This document shows positions 11,394 to 22,039 of a stretch of DNA of 64,000 bases, piece by piece. Position numbers and translations under genes: made by a program. Every line of letters begins with the position of its first letter. Position 1 is the first letter of the stretch. The stretch is from contig CM070877.1 in NCBI GenBank assembly GCA_036365515.1, positions 89,909,522 through 89,973,521 of the forward strand. Direction: 5' to 3'. This DNA is from Torymus aiolomorphi. Taxonomy: Eukaryota; Arthropoda; Insecta; Hymenoptera; Torymidae. The notes under the pieces were generated by a model. It searched no databases, had not been told where the DNA came from, and worked only from the letters and a program-made list of their open reading frames with translations.

Positions 11394-12782
11394 GCGCGAT
11401 TCCTAATAAATCGCACTTATTTTTCAGCGTGGGAAAATCGTCGCCCAGTGCTCAGCTGATGCTCTACTATATTAAAAGCAGCATCCTCGGTGCTGACAGC
11501 CATCCGGGCGTTCCATTGGGGGAGGGAGAAGTAATGTAACAACAATAAAAGTTGCTGGTTACGTAACATGGACCTTTTCGTTAAAGAGAAAAGATAAAGG
11601 AATTGAAAGCTTATCCGAACGAAGAAACCGTTCGGGACTTTCGCATCGCATCGCATGTTTTTTTTTCTTCCTTATCCAGGCAACGTCCTCAGATCGCATC
11701 GCACGTGTGCTCCCACAATCGATCGTGAATGATCTTGTAGTTTGATTACGAGGACGACAGATGATTAACTATTGGACATTAATCGTGAACTTCATAATTG
11801 GTTTTATAATAATAAAACCCGGCGAAAGCAAAACAGACACTAACAATCGGACGCTTCTTATGAGTGAAATCGCTTTAAGCGTTACCGCTTGTGACTTTTA
11901 AAGTTCCTTTTGTCTCCGATGAGGTCGGTCCTTGTCACGGACCATGACCCCCATCATACCGGCCGAACTAGATGTATTGTGGCCGAAGCCCGCAGTTGGT
12001 TCGTCAACGTCATGCAGACCGATCAGCCCTCAATTACAATCGAGTTGTTAAGGGATGTCTCCTTAGCGTTCGCGTTGTAACCTTCAAAATCGCACTCGCG
12101 TATCGCTAGCGATCCCCGTACGGACACGTATTAAACTTGACAACCTGTACTTGAAAAACTCAAAGTTCAAGAGAGCGGATTTCATTCGCTAATACTGCCG
12201 CCTACTAGATTTCTCATTACTAGTTGCTCTGATAAACTCTGATAATAGACAGAAGTGTTAAATGCCTTTGCGGCATATTTCTGTTTCTGACTCAAATATT
12301 TTCTTGGCTATTGGTACTTCTCAAAACTGCTTTTATTTTAAGGCTATACATTCCATCTAGTGGTTAATTCAAAGATAATATTTACGTTTTAAAAATTGGA
12401 GTGATTTAAATTTAAATCAGTGAAAAAGTAGTGATCAAAGGTTGCGTGCATAAAAATTTGTATTTTAACATCAGGAGCAAAATGTAAGTTTTAGTACAGA
12501 ATGCAATCCGTTTGTAATTGGATTAATAATATATGATCAATGTTACCTCTAAAAAAGTGGAAAAGGATAAATTATTAGAAAATAAAAGAAAATTAATGAA
12601 AACATGAAAGGAAATTAGTCCCATCACTTCACATTTTAGAACTCGATTGTATATTGCCATGCAAGTGCAATTCCTAAAATAAATAATTTTTTATATTATA
12701 AGTATTAATTTAACTAATTAGAAACAAATTTTATACTAAATATCGTTCGATTTTGTTTTATGATATAGTAAAATATTTTCAG
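11394..12782. other. No gene recognised
   Basis: A GC-richer part (about 11400-12250) is followed by AT-rich DNA. No domain could be read on either strand. A GTAAGT at 12483 could be a splice donor, but no coding exon before it is convincing. Confidence 0.4.
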
Positions 12783-12937
12783 ATATTCAAGAGTTTTATG
12801 AAATAACGCTGTTAGATGAAATTAAAGTTAATAGCATTCTTACAATAAGTAATCAAGAATCATTTAATCCATGGAAAATTAGTAAACCAGCGTGTTTAAA
12901 CTCCACGTTTTCTAACATCTACGACACTACTACTAAT
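12783..12937 (+). other. Orphan exon-like segment
   Basis: A 155-bp block is preceded by a U-rich stretch ending TTTTCAG (AG at 12781-12782) and followed by a perfect donor GTAAGT at 12938. One frame is open throughout (2 nt plus 51 codons), reading EFYEITLLDEIKV near the start and NIYDTTTN at the end. The surrounding introns are AT-rich and full of stops. It may be an internal exon of a host gene whose other exons lie outside, or of an unrecognised element. I do not recognise the protein. Confidence 0.3.
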
Positions 12938-13649
12938 GTAAGTGCAAATTTTAGTAATCTCTTTATTCTAATTTTACATGAAAACAATCTAAATTGAATT
13001 GAGTTTGGGACGTGTTAAAATTTTAACTCATTCATGAATTTTTTTTTCATTTTTTTCCTGTACGCATTATCTTCTGCTGGAAAAACAATTTTTTCCCGTA
13101 TCTATTTTCAAAGAGCTCTAAAAAATGAATAGTGAATAATTTACAATTAGATTTATGCACGTCCACATATGAGGACACTGATCTAATGTAAAACAAAAAG
13201 AGTAAAACAAAAAAATCCATTCGAAACTACTTTTATTTATTTCTGTACACAACAAAATTATGTTCACTTATTATAAATGATATATTATTTAAATTTGTAA
13301 AAAAAATTATATATTATTTAAATTTACACGTTTCGGAAACATAGGAAAATAAAGTTCTATAAGAAAAATGACTCGTTGAGATGACTAAATTCATTATTGT
13401 ATTTAGAAATTCCATGCACGAGTATTAAAGTCTTCTATCTTAATTAAAAAAAATGAAAATTAGTTTTTCAAAAAGTGAAAAATCGATATAAAAAAACGTT
13501 AACCAAAAAACTAGATAATATTATTATTTTCCAAAAATCTTGAAAAACAAGAAAAATTTTAGGCGCTGTCCGAAAACGATTGGTTAAAAATTTAAAAAGT
13601 CACAGCGCTGTGCACACACACATACATATATGCGGACATTTTTCTTAAA
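12938..13649. other. No gene seen
   Basis: Very AT-rich DNA, intron-like if the exon at 12783 is real. It ends at the left edge of the large inverted-repeat element. Confidence 0.45.
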
Positions 13650-14385
13650 TAATTAGTCCAGTCAAATTACACTTTGATAAAAACAAAATGGTTAACAGGA
13701 TGGAGACAGTTGGAAATGGTAAAGTGGCATATAAGAAACATAAAAAAAATAAATGCATGAGCAGGTGTGGTTCCCGGTGTATTGGGGGGGGGGGGTGAAA
13801 AAGGGTGAATTTTGTATTATTGCGATTTCCGGCGAAAGTTGACGTCGGAGAGAAAAGTGTAGAATAGAAAAGTTGTAGATCATAAAAAAGTCTACAACTT
13901 TTGTATTAATGATTTTTTCACATAACTTCAAAATCTCCGAGTAAAATGCGAGAAACCACTTTTTTCGTTTTTTATTTTTCATTATCACAAAAATAATTTT
14001 ATTTTGAGGACACTTGGTGAAAGTATACCTTTTTCAGGTAAAAAGATTAAGAGGATTCCGAGATAATCACGTTTTTTGGTCTGACAAAATATTTTTCAAA
14101 TGAAATTTGTCCTTCAGAAAATTATCGTAGAGACTTCTTTCATCCCGAAATTTTTTCGTTTTGAGTTGGACTTTCTTGTAAAATAAAAAAAGATATAGTC
14201 CCCATTTAAAAACATGCTCAAAAATTGAAAAAATCAACAAATGAATTTTGCAACAATCTTTTTTTTACTAAATGTTGATAATTTGTGGAAATTTTTAAAT
14301 AATTCTTAAAATGTAATTACACCATTCAATTCTATGGAAAAAAATACAAAAGATTCTTAGTTTCGTTATTTGATCAGACACTTCA
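13650..14385 (+). repeat. Left terminal inverted repeat
   Basis: It matches the complement of 21060-21945 over about 735 bp with many substitutions and small gaps. Shared blocks include TTAGTCCAGTC near the tip, ATAAATGCATGAGCAGG, AAAGTTGTAGA and AGAATTGAATGG near the inner end. The frame read on the minus strand here mirrors one on the plus strand at 21507-21944 only because of the repeat. Confidence 0.85.
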
Positions 14386-15068
14386 ATTTTTAACAGTATT
14401 ACTATGAACATATAAGCCGAATAATGATTTTTCATTTAAATCTCCCGCTGTCCGTGTTTAGTCTACCAGATTCCATACAGGGGCCGCTTAGTCATTCTTC
14501 TAGTTCCCCTTCTCTCTTTCAGCTATATAGAACAGCCGGCCCGGTCCCAGGGTACCCAAAGAGGGGGTAGGTCTGACTCACAGTGTTGTTTCGGAGCAGG
14601 ACGCGCGCACACGCATCAGTTTACAAGCCAGCTGGAGACGCTCAAGAGAAGACGTCATTATTCCCAACGCACTTCTTTGACATAAGCATACAAATTCTAA
14701 TGCAGATTGGAGTACCAGATATGATAAATAAAATTATTATTTGGATTAAATAACTGAACGCCTCTTGTAGTATCTTCACAGTCAATATAAGCTTTGTTTT
14801 TGCGACACTTAATAATATTTACTATATTGTTGTTGTTGTTGTTGTGACACTTTATATACTTTATATATACTTGATATACTGATGTACAGAAATTGTAAAC
14901 TATTGTATTTAAAGTTGTAACCAAAAATAACCAAATTGAGCGCGTCATAGTGAAGAAATAATTTTTTCTAATTTTAATCAATTGTTAAGAATTTTAATTG
15001 TTTTTGACGCTGATGTACACTGTAGTAAACTATACTATACTTGATTATATGTATTACAGATTAGTAGC
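14386..15068 (+). promoter_or_regulatory. Upstream region of the PIN/CXC gene, possible TATA box
   Basis: CTATATAGAAC at 14522-14532 stands in a short GC-richer patch and could be a TATA box for the gene beginning at 15069. A (GTT)n run lies near 14828. No coding frame is seen. This is suggestion from position only. Confidence 0.25.
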
Positions 15069-17625
15069 ATGGACGATACTGTTTGCATAATTTGCGAAGA
15101 AAGTGAAGTAGACTTTAGAACCATCCGAAAGAAAGCTCTTGATAAGCTGATTGATTCGAGTAAGAAAAGAAGAGATCGCCAGTTCAATAAATGGGTCCAA
15201 CTGTCCTCAGCGTCTGTCCACAAACTGTGTTCAGACGCATATAATCGCGAAAGTGCGATTAAACAGGCTGCTGTAGAGTACAGCAAAAAATCGGTAGAAG
15301 GTAAAAATATCATCAAAAGTGCCATCGATTTTGATCTTAAAACATTGTGCTTTTTTTGCGGACGTATTTGTCATGAATCAAAACAAAATATTCGAATGGT
15401 TCAAAAAGCTGATACTAGGGGTAAAATCGCGTAGGTTCTTAAAGAACGAGATGTGTCTGACGTTTTTAACAAAAATTTGTTAGCGCGTTTGAATCAATGT
15501 AAAGATTTTGTGCAGGTACAAGCTCGCTACCATGTACAGTGCATGTCTACATTTTATGTTAATAGAATGTCTGATCAGGTTGGACGTCCCATATCTGAAA
15601 ATACAAAAGACTTCATACAACATTGCAAAAATTACATTGAAGAAAAGAAAAGTGGAAGTCAGTTTTCCCTAAATGAGATCATAAAAGAATTCGACGGTGA
15701 TTTTCCGGATTTGCAGACTATTAAATCAAAGTTATTAAAGTATTATTCTGACGGTGAACTTGAATTTATATATTTGAAAACAGGTCTCATTATTCTTTTT
15801 AGACATAAAATCAGTAAGCAAATGTGGAAAGATTGATATAACAATCAAGAAAAAAATCGTGAACTTGAAGGAATAAAAATAGTCAAAATGACCGGTAATA
15901 TTATCTTAGAGAACATCCGTAAGACTATTTACGATAAAAATAATTACGTTCTTCCACAATTTAATGAAAAAAATATCTTTGAAAATATTCCTACATCGTT
16001 AGTCGATTTTCTTGATATTGTTATCAAAAGTCACAAAGATAAGAGTAAAAAAAATGATTTCAAATGGCAGAAAAGAATAGCTACAATTCCTCATAGTATT
16101 ATAACATTAGCAAGGCCGCGATCATTTTAACATCGATTTTACTTGGTTTATCGTCGATGATGCACAAAAAATATGCATCGGAAGGATTAATTGATGCTTT
16201 GTCATATTTAGGATTATGTGCAAACTACGATGAAACTTTGCGGTTTGAAGCATCAATTGTTAATGATCCTGATAATCATTCTTGTAATTCCGAATGTTTT
16301 ATTCAGTGCATTTACAACAACGCCGATCATAACACTTGCACTATCGATTGCAAAAATACCTTTCACGCAATGGGAGAACTTAAAGTTGCAACTCTATCAT
16401 TATGTGTAACTTCTAAAAAAAATATTGCTAAAGTAAAAAAGTCCATCTTCAGATACGATTGGCAAATTCGGATTTACTGAAATAAAACGATATGACAAGA
16501 AAAGTGCGAAAGGACTAAAAACAATGTTCATTAAGAATATTTTTAGTGATGATTTCACAAGACCAACAATGTCTATGGAAGATTTTACTTGGCTCTATTC
16601 GAAGTATTCAGATAAAAAATCACAGGGCTACAGTGGATTCATGGAAGATTTTTATGCAAATTGTGATTACTGGATATCGACAATTATTCCATAATCGTTT
16701 GTCAATTATCCACAGAGCGACTACGATACAATTTTTACTGTTTTAGTACAAGCAACTGAACAAAACAAAAAAAATAACAATGGAGAAATTTGCTTTGTAA
16801 TATTTATCAGCCTGTGTATCAAAAGGCTCGGTATATTCTGTCATGCGTAGACCCAGAGCATGATCCACATGGTTTGTCAGTGATTCGAGTAAGACTTGAC
16901 GGATTTCATACGTTAATGTCATTTCTTGCCACGATTGGATTCATAATGAACGGAAGTGGACTGAAAGAAGCTTTCTATATAATATATGCTGAAAATTCAG
17001 CTGAAAAAGCTTTCGTAGGACATGCCTACTCGAGAACTATCAGAGCAGATTTCCTTGTTCAAGTAGCTTTAGCTACCGTAATTTATGAATCACTTCAATT
17101 AACGAAAGAAGAAAAGGGAATGTTTGATGAATTATTGCTAAATGTGAGCGCTGAAAATTTCCAAGAAGACATGCAACAAGAAGAATTTATAATAATAAGA
17201 GATAGATTTATGAAATAGATTCAAGAATTTCGAAAAAGGGGCCGACTGCACAACTTTGGATTCAATACTAGGATATGTTGACAATAGTGAAAAACTTTCT
17301 CAAAGCAGAACTTTCAGGCAACTGGGATCTATATTTGAAATGCACAGAACAAATGATTCCTTACTTACATGCGAGTGGACATAATAATTATGCGAAATAA
17401 GCTCATTTATATCTGTTATGTTAATGTTGAAAGACGTAATGGATGAGCATCAGTTTGAACTTTTTACGACAAAAGGCTATTTCACGATTAGACGCTCTGA
17501 CAAGTTTTGGTCTGGAGTTTAGCCAGATATGACTATTGAACAAGTCTTAATGCGATCGATCAAGACGCAGGGTGGACTAACGCACGGGCGTGGAATGGCC
17601 AAAAGTGTTTTAACTAAATTCGTAT
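15069..17625 (+). pseudogene. PIN/CXC element protein, N-terminal and central part
   Basis: The start ATG at 15069 has a good context (AGCATGG). Residues 1-120 hold paired cysteines (CIICEE near the start, LCFFCGRICHES near residue 98), so a zinc-binding N terminus is likely. The same frame passes an in-frame TAG at 15432 and TGA at 15834, continues to 16130, then shifts near 16120, 16430 and again before 16790. Conserved central text includes MMHKKYASEGLIDALSYLG (from 16157), RVRLDGFHTLMSFLATIGF with NGSGLKEAF after it, GHAYSRTIRADFLVQ, and SIKTQGGLTHGRGM just before the break. An in-frame TAG lies at 17520. The frame is cut at 17625 by the solo LTR and resumes at 19079. The central part may be an RNase H-like catalytic core, but I could not place a DDE triad. 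Confidence 0.7.
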
Positions 17626-18069
17626 TGTAACGATTGCTCTGCCGCCTGCCGGACGCTCAATAGTTTTCCAAAGTTCACTTGTGAGGGGATAAGGATGTTC
17701 AGGTGGCTTGAATGAAATTAAAAGGCACTATTTTAGCAAAAAGAATAACAAAAATATAAGTTTATTAATTAATAGGTAAGTTAAGATAAACTATAATTAA
17801 CAATAATAACAAGATGCGGTAATGTCGTCTACCACGCCGTAGATTAAGCCATCCGAAATATATAAGACCAGAAAACGCACTTACTACGGATCTTTATTAC
17901 AGTTTGCACGCTAACACCCTCTCGCGGCGGGCGATTCGATGAGCAATATTACGCGCGGGGTTACGTAACGAGATACGTCCGGTTAATCGTCGGAAGGATC
18001 GGTCTTCGTAGCGTCAGTGCAGCGGTAACTGGCTTGTTCCGCATTCCGTCGTCTAGAAACGCGTGGAAT

Positions 18070-18575
18070 ACTCGTTCCCCTTAGTCCGTGTGTGCACGGC
18101 AGCAAGGGGAACCGAGTGATGCCAGGAGTCAGTACGTCTCTACCCCGTGTGTGCACGGCGGCCGAGTACTTACTGGTTCCGGTGTTCCGGTGTCTATGAA
18201 CTGTGTCCCTCTCCCAGGAACGTGTGTGCACGAATCCTGGGTGAGTATGACCCCGGGGAACTCGTGTGTTCCTACCCCGGGTGTGCACGGCGGTAGGGGC
18301 ACCTCGTGTTCCGGTGTTCCTGTAGATTACTAGTTTGGATAGGTTCACGTTCCCCTGGTGCCGTGTGTGCACGATCACCAGCGAAACTGCACCGCTCCAG
18401 GACTATCCTGACCTACTCCGTGTGTGCACGATAGTAGGGAAGGAATGAGTCCAAGTCCTACAACGGTCCTGTTCCGGATAGTCTAGGAACCCCAGGTACA
18501 CGTGTGTGCACGTTGTATCTGGTGTTCGTATTCCAGGAGTCACTCTCACTCTAGCGACGTGTGTGCACGACGTTG
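18070..18575. repeat. Array of eight stem-loops with constant apex CGTGTGTGCACG
   Basis: The apex is centred near 18090, 18147, 18224, 18281, 18364, 18421, 18504 and 18563 (steps alternate about 57 and 80). CGTG-TGTG-CACG is itself a 4-bp stem with a TGTG loop; the fourth copy reads CGGGTGTGCACG. Around each apex a different sequence pairs with itself: ACTCG-TTCCCCTT in copy 1, CTC-CCCAGGA in copy 3, GTGTTCCTACC in copy 4, CTGGTG in copy 5, GGACT..CCTACT in copy 6, GAAC-CCAG-TACA in copy 7. Stem sequences differ but pairing is kept, with several G-T pairs. Confidence 0.85.
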
Positions 18576-18794
18576 GAGCCAGCGGCAATTCCGGAGAGTG
18601 TCGGTCAGTCTAGGTTCATCGTATAGTTCGTGGTCAACTAGCGTAAGCTCGTCTAGGTACCGGATAGTTCATGGCGGAGAGGATAGACGTGTGCTCCGGA
18701 CGTTCTAAGGCGATGATCGACGTCGGAGACGGATCGATCGTCGCATTTGGAAACGCTGCGGCAAGGAAATACTGGAAACGGAGTGTTCGGACGA

Positions 18795-18826
18795 ATTAGC
18801 CTGTGTGCGCACAGTGCTAAACGGTT
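18795..18826. repeat. Ninth, variant stem-loop
   Basis: TTAGC-CTGTG-TGCG-CACAG-T-GCTAA has the same plan as the eight upstream hairpins (outer variable stem, inner constant-like stem, 4-nt loop) with a changed apex. It lies about 240 bp beyond the array in the same LTR. Confidence 0.55.
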
Positions 18827-19078
18827 AATTAGTGGGGATGATGACTGGAGAACGGTCGATAAAGGTCTCCCTCACACTGTAGAGTGCCGGGTTTATGGCG
18901 CGCGTCGAGGTTGTGGCGCGCTTGCGCAAAGCAGGCCGTGAGCGCCCGCGCACGAGTTAATTACTATGATAACGGATGCATATAACTCGGCAATTTTACG
19001 TGATCGGACTTCGTGCGAAACTAACCAACTATGACGCGGCAATTTAACAACGAAGGAGCGGAGCCTTCGTTGCAGTAT

Positions 19079-21013
19079 TAACTATGATCATTCTAATTGA
19101 AGTTTGTAACGAAATGGAAAATTTTTGCAATGTTTCTTATTCCACGTCTGAACAGCATGCTGATTCCAAAGTATCTAGGATTACTAGAGATGTTGCAGAT
19201 CTTCAAAAATTTCTCGAATCCTTCAATAGGTATAATCCGTTTCCAGAGACTACAAATATTATGTCAATATTTTATGGAATTGTTGGCAATGATTCGATTA
19301 ACTTTCACAGAGCATACGAAGTAGATATGAAATCTGTTAAATCAATAATAGACCAGGATTTTGAAAGTGTTAAATTTACACGAAAAAACAAAGTTTTATC
19401 CCTTCAAACTGTTCAATTATCAGTCAAAGTATATAATGAGACTATTCCAATAAATCCATTATTATTGTTTTAACGTTTATGTATAAATATTAATAATAAA
19501 AGTGACATGAAGAAATATTTAAAATTTCAGGAAAAACGTAAAATCACAACTGTTTGATCACTTTGCACGCACTGAATCTTTACCAAGTACTACAAGTGTT
19601 GTGTATGTTATTGACGGTAGATTTTTGTTTCACAAGGTGGTTTGGCAAAAAAATGATACGATTGAAGCGATCATCTGCAAATATTTAACTTTTATACGCA
19701 GCCATTATACAAACAATAGTTATAGAATATTTGATGGTTATCCAAAACATGACATTGATAATGAAACTACATTGCTAACAAAAACAGTTGAATGGTTAAG
19801 GCGAATAAGTTCTTCAAGAACACCTTTTTTTCAGTTTGAACTACACAAAAAAATAAAATTTTCGCAAGACAAGTTTTTGTGAAATGATAAAAACAAAAAT
19901 GAATTAATAAAAGAATTATCTAAAGCATTTAGATTTGAAGGATTGAGAACTAAGCAAGGGAAGGAAGACGCAGATTCTTTAATTATTCATACAGCAATAG
20001 AAATTGTCAAACAAAATAAAGTTATAAATACAACAACAGGAGTAGCTGAATATACAAACAAGGTCATTGTTGTTGGTCAAGACATCGATATTTTGGTCAT
20101 AATGAATCAATTACATTTTACAGATGCAGAAATGTACTTTTTAAAGCCGGGTTCAGACAATGTAAGTGATTCTATCTATTCGTCAAACAGTTTTATACAT
20201 AAAGATTATCGTTCTATCATTGAATTTTTACATTGTTTTTCTGGCTGCGATACAACATCTGCTTTTGCTGGCAAAGGCAAAAAAACAACATTTAATTCAC
20301 TTATCGCAACTCCACAGTTAACAGAGTTAGTAAAGCCTTTTTATAAGACTGACGCAGATCCAGCAATTACTGCTCGGAATGGTTGCAAGTTAACTACATC
20401 AATTTACAAAGGCAAACAAGAATTATCTCTGAATAAATTAAGATTTCAACAGTATATGAAATCAACTGCAAAGTCAACATTTAAACTGGACAAATTACCA
20501 CCAACTGTTGGTGCGGTTACACAACACTCTTATAGAGTTTTCTACCAGCTTCAAACGTGGCTTGGAAAAGAAACAACACCAACAAAGTGGGGCTGGAAAG
20601 AAGTTACTGTCGATAATTTCAAAATTCTCATGCCACGTTTTACTGAAGATTTTGTCATACCTGAAGAATTATTCAAAATAATTTCTTGTAGCTGTGATAC
20701 CAGTTGTGAAGGCAATAGATGTGGTTGTCGAAACCACGGGCTTCGATGTACTGATTTATGTACAAAATGTCGTGGTTCGGACAATTGCTTGAATGTTGAA
20801 AAAATTTCAGAAGATTTCGATGAATCCGAAGATAATTCTGCTGAAATGAAGCAGCCAGGCCTTCGCTTAATCACGGAAAATCAATTATCCGAAGAATCCT
20901 CAGGTTATCCGAGCGATGTTGAAGAAGGAGAAAATGAAATTATAAATAGAAGTGATATTGAAGAAAGAGATGATCAAATTACAAATGTCTTAGAAAAACC
21001 TCGATTAATGTAG
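19079..21013 (+). pseudogene. PIN/CXC element protein, C-terminal half (FEN1-like nuclease plus CXC domain)
   Basis: Exon text 19079-19466 (TSEQHADSKVSRITRDV, NPFPETTNI) joins 19531 onward if a 64-bp intron is removed. Then come, in FEN1/XPG order: VIDGRFLFHKVVW (19610), RIFDGYP (19730), QGKEDADSLIIHTAIE (19965), VIVVGQDIDILVIM (20065) and FLHCFSGCDTTSAFAGKGKK (20228). These supply the acidic residues D, D, E/D-A-D, D-x-D and D of a PIN/FEN nuclease, followed by a G-x-G-K-like turn. The C terminus has a nine-cysteine CXC block (about 20687-20795) like tesmin/TSO1 DNA-binding domains, then an acidic tail ending at TAG 21011. One in-frame TGA lies at 19880. The nuclease assignment is my inference from motif order; the CXC call is firmer. 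Confidence 0.7.
19467..19530 (+). other. Candidate 64-bp intron
   Basis: It starts GTTTTAACG and ends AAAATTTCAG. The reading frame before it meets a TAA inside it, while removing exactly these 64 bases joins NPLLL to KNVKSQLFDHFARTES in frame with the nuclease domain. A short intron is usual for insects. The donor is not a strong consensus. Confidence 0.5.
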
Positions 21014-21048
21014 TTTCATTTATTTATTAATTGTTAATGTAAATATAA

Positions 21049-21054
21049 AATAAA
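21049..21054 (+). terminator. Polyadenylation signal
   Basis: AATAAA stands 36 nt after the TAG stop of the PIN/CXC gene and just before the right inverted repeat begins. Confidence 0.5.
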
Positions 21055-21059
21055 GTTTT

Positions 21060-21945
21060 TTATCAAGTAATGATACTAAGGATCTTTTGTATTTTTTCCG
21101 TAGAATTGAATGGGTAATTAATTTTTAAGATTAACCTTTTCGCTCCGGGGATTTTTCTTTTAAAATTGACCTCGCATTTTAGCTGAATTTCATGACTTAA
21201 GTGAATGAACTTCTTATGATAAGTCGCCACACTGAGTGCTGGTCCATATATGGACCAGTCCCGGAGCGAAAAGGTTAATTAAAAATTTCAACAAATTATT
21301 AACATTTAGTAAAAAGAAGATTGTTGCAAAATTGATTTTTTGATTTTTTAAATTTTTGAGCATGTTTTTAAATGGGGACTATATCTTTTTTTTATTTTAC
21401 AAGAAAGTATAACTCAAAAGGAAAAAATTGCTGCCTGAAAGAAGTCTTACGATAATTTTCTGAAGGACAAATTTCATTTGAAAAATATTTTGTTGGGCCA
21501 AGAAACATGATTATCTCAGAAGCCTCTTTTTATCTGAAAAAATTTGTGGATATTTCAGACATAAAAAGGTATACTTTTACCAAGTTTCGTCAAAATAAAA
21601 TTATTTTTGCGAAAATGAAAAATAAAAAACGGAAAAAGCGGTTTTTCTCATTTTACTCGGAGATTTTGAGGTTATGTGAAAAAATCATTAATACAAAAGT
21701 TGTAGATTTTTTTATGATTTACAACTTCTCTATTGTACACTTTTCTCTCCGACGTTACGTTTCGCCGGAAATCGCAATAATACAAAATTCACCCTTTTCA
21801 TCCCCCAATATACCCGGAACCACCCCTGCTCATGCATTTATTTTTTTTACGTTTATTATCGCCACTTTACCATTTCCAACTGTCCCCAACCCGTTAACAA
21901 TTTTCTTTTTTTCGCCTCAAAATAAGCTAATTCGACTGGACTAAA
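21060..21945 (-). repeat. Right terminal inverted repeat
   Basis: This is the inverted partner of 13650-14385, lengthened by a 140-bp MITE at 21135-21274. The frame at 21507-21944 lies entirely in the repeat and is not a gene. Confidence 0.85.
21135..21274. mobile_element. 140-bp piggyBac-type MITE
   Basis: CCTTTTCGCTCCGGG and its complement form the ends, flanked by TTAA on both sides (21131-21134 and 21275-21278). TTAA target sites are the mark of the piggyBac superfamily. The left arm of the host element lacks this insertion. An inner palindrome TGGTCCATATATGGACCA lies at about 21239-21256. Confidence 0.85.
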
Positions 21946-22039
21946 TGTATTTTGACTCCAAATGACTCAAAACATCTTTATAATACCCTATCCTGAAAAC
22001 TTTTTATTCACCGTTACAAAGCTTCCTCTAGGAGGAAGC

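Larger units (their letters stand above)
17626..19074. mobile_element. 1449-bp solo LTR with hairpin array
   Basis: The insert begins TGTAACGATTG and ends CCTTCGTTGCA, so it has TG...CA ends, and it is flanked by GTAT at 17622-17625 and 19075-19078. Removing it and one GTAT restores the host frame (TKFVL then TMIILIEV), which proves it is an insertion. A 4-bp duplication with TG/CA ends indicates a Gypsy-type LTR. AATAAA on the minus strand near 17770 favours minus orientation, but this is not settled. No protein gene is convincing; the long minus-strand frame at 17983-18378 is made by the hairpin repeat. Confidence 0.8.
13650..21945 (+). mobile_element. 8.3-kb TIR element carrying a PIN-nuclease/CXC gene
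   Basis: Long inverted repeats of about 735 bp bound one + strand gene that runs from 15069 to 21013 in broken form. The outer ends read TTAGTCCAGTC; I could not find a clear target duplication. Two later insertions sit inside: a 1449-bp solo LTR in the gene and a 140-bp TTAA-flanked MITE in the right arm. Without them the element is about 6.7 kb. The family of the gene product is one I have seen only as uncharacterised proteins in aphids, hydra and other animals. That this element moves by means of this protein is inference. Confidence 0.75.

Noticed and set aside
13692..13988. 98-codon minus-strand frame resembling the + strand frame at 21507-21944
   Set aside because: The likeness is due to the terminal inverted repeats; no domain is present.
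18070..18575. CRISPR-like array (constant repeat with variable spacers)
   Set aside because: The DNA is eukaryotic, the constant part is only 12 bp, and the variable parts pair with each other, unlike CRISPR spacers.
17983..18588. Minus-strand frames with repeated VHTRGR-like text
   Set aside because: They come from the hairpin apex repeat, whose spacing is not a multiple of three; the motif changes frame from copy to copy.
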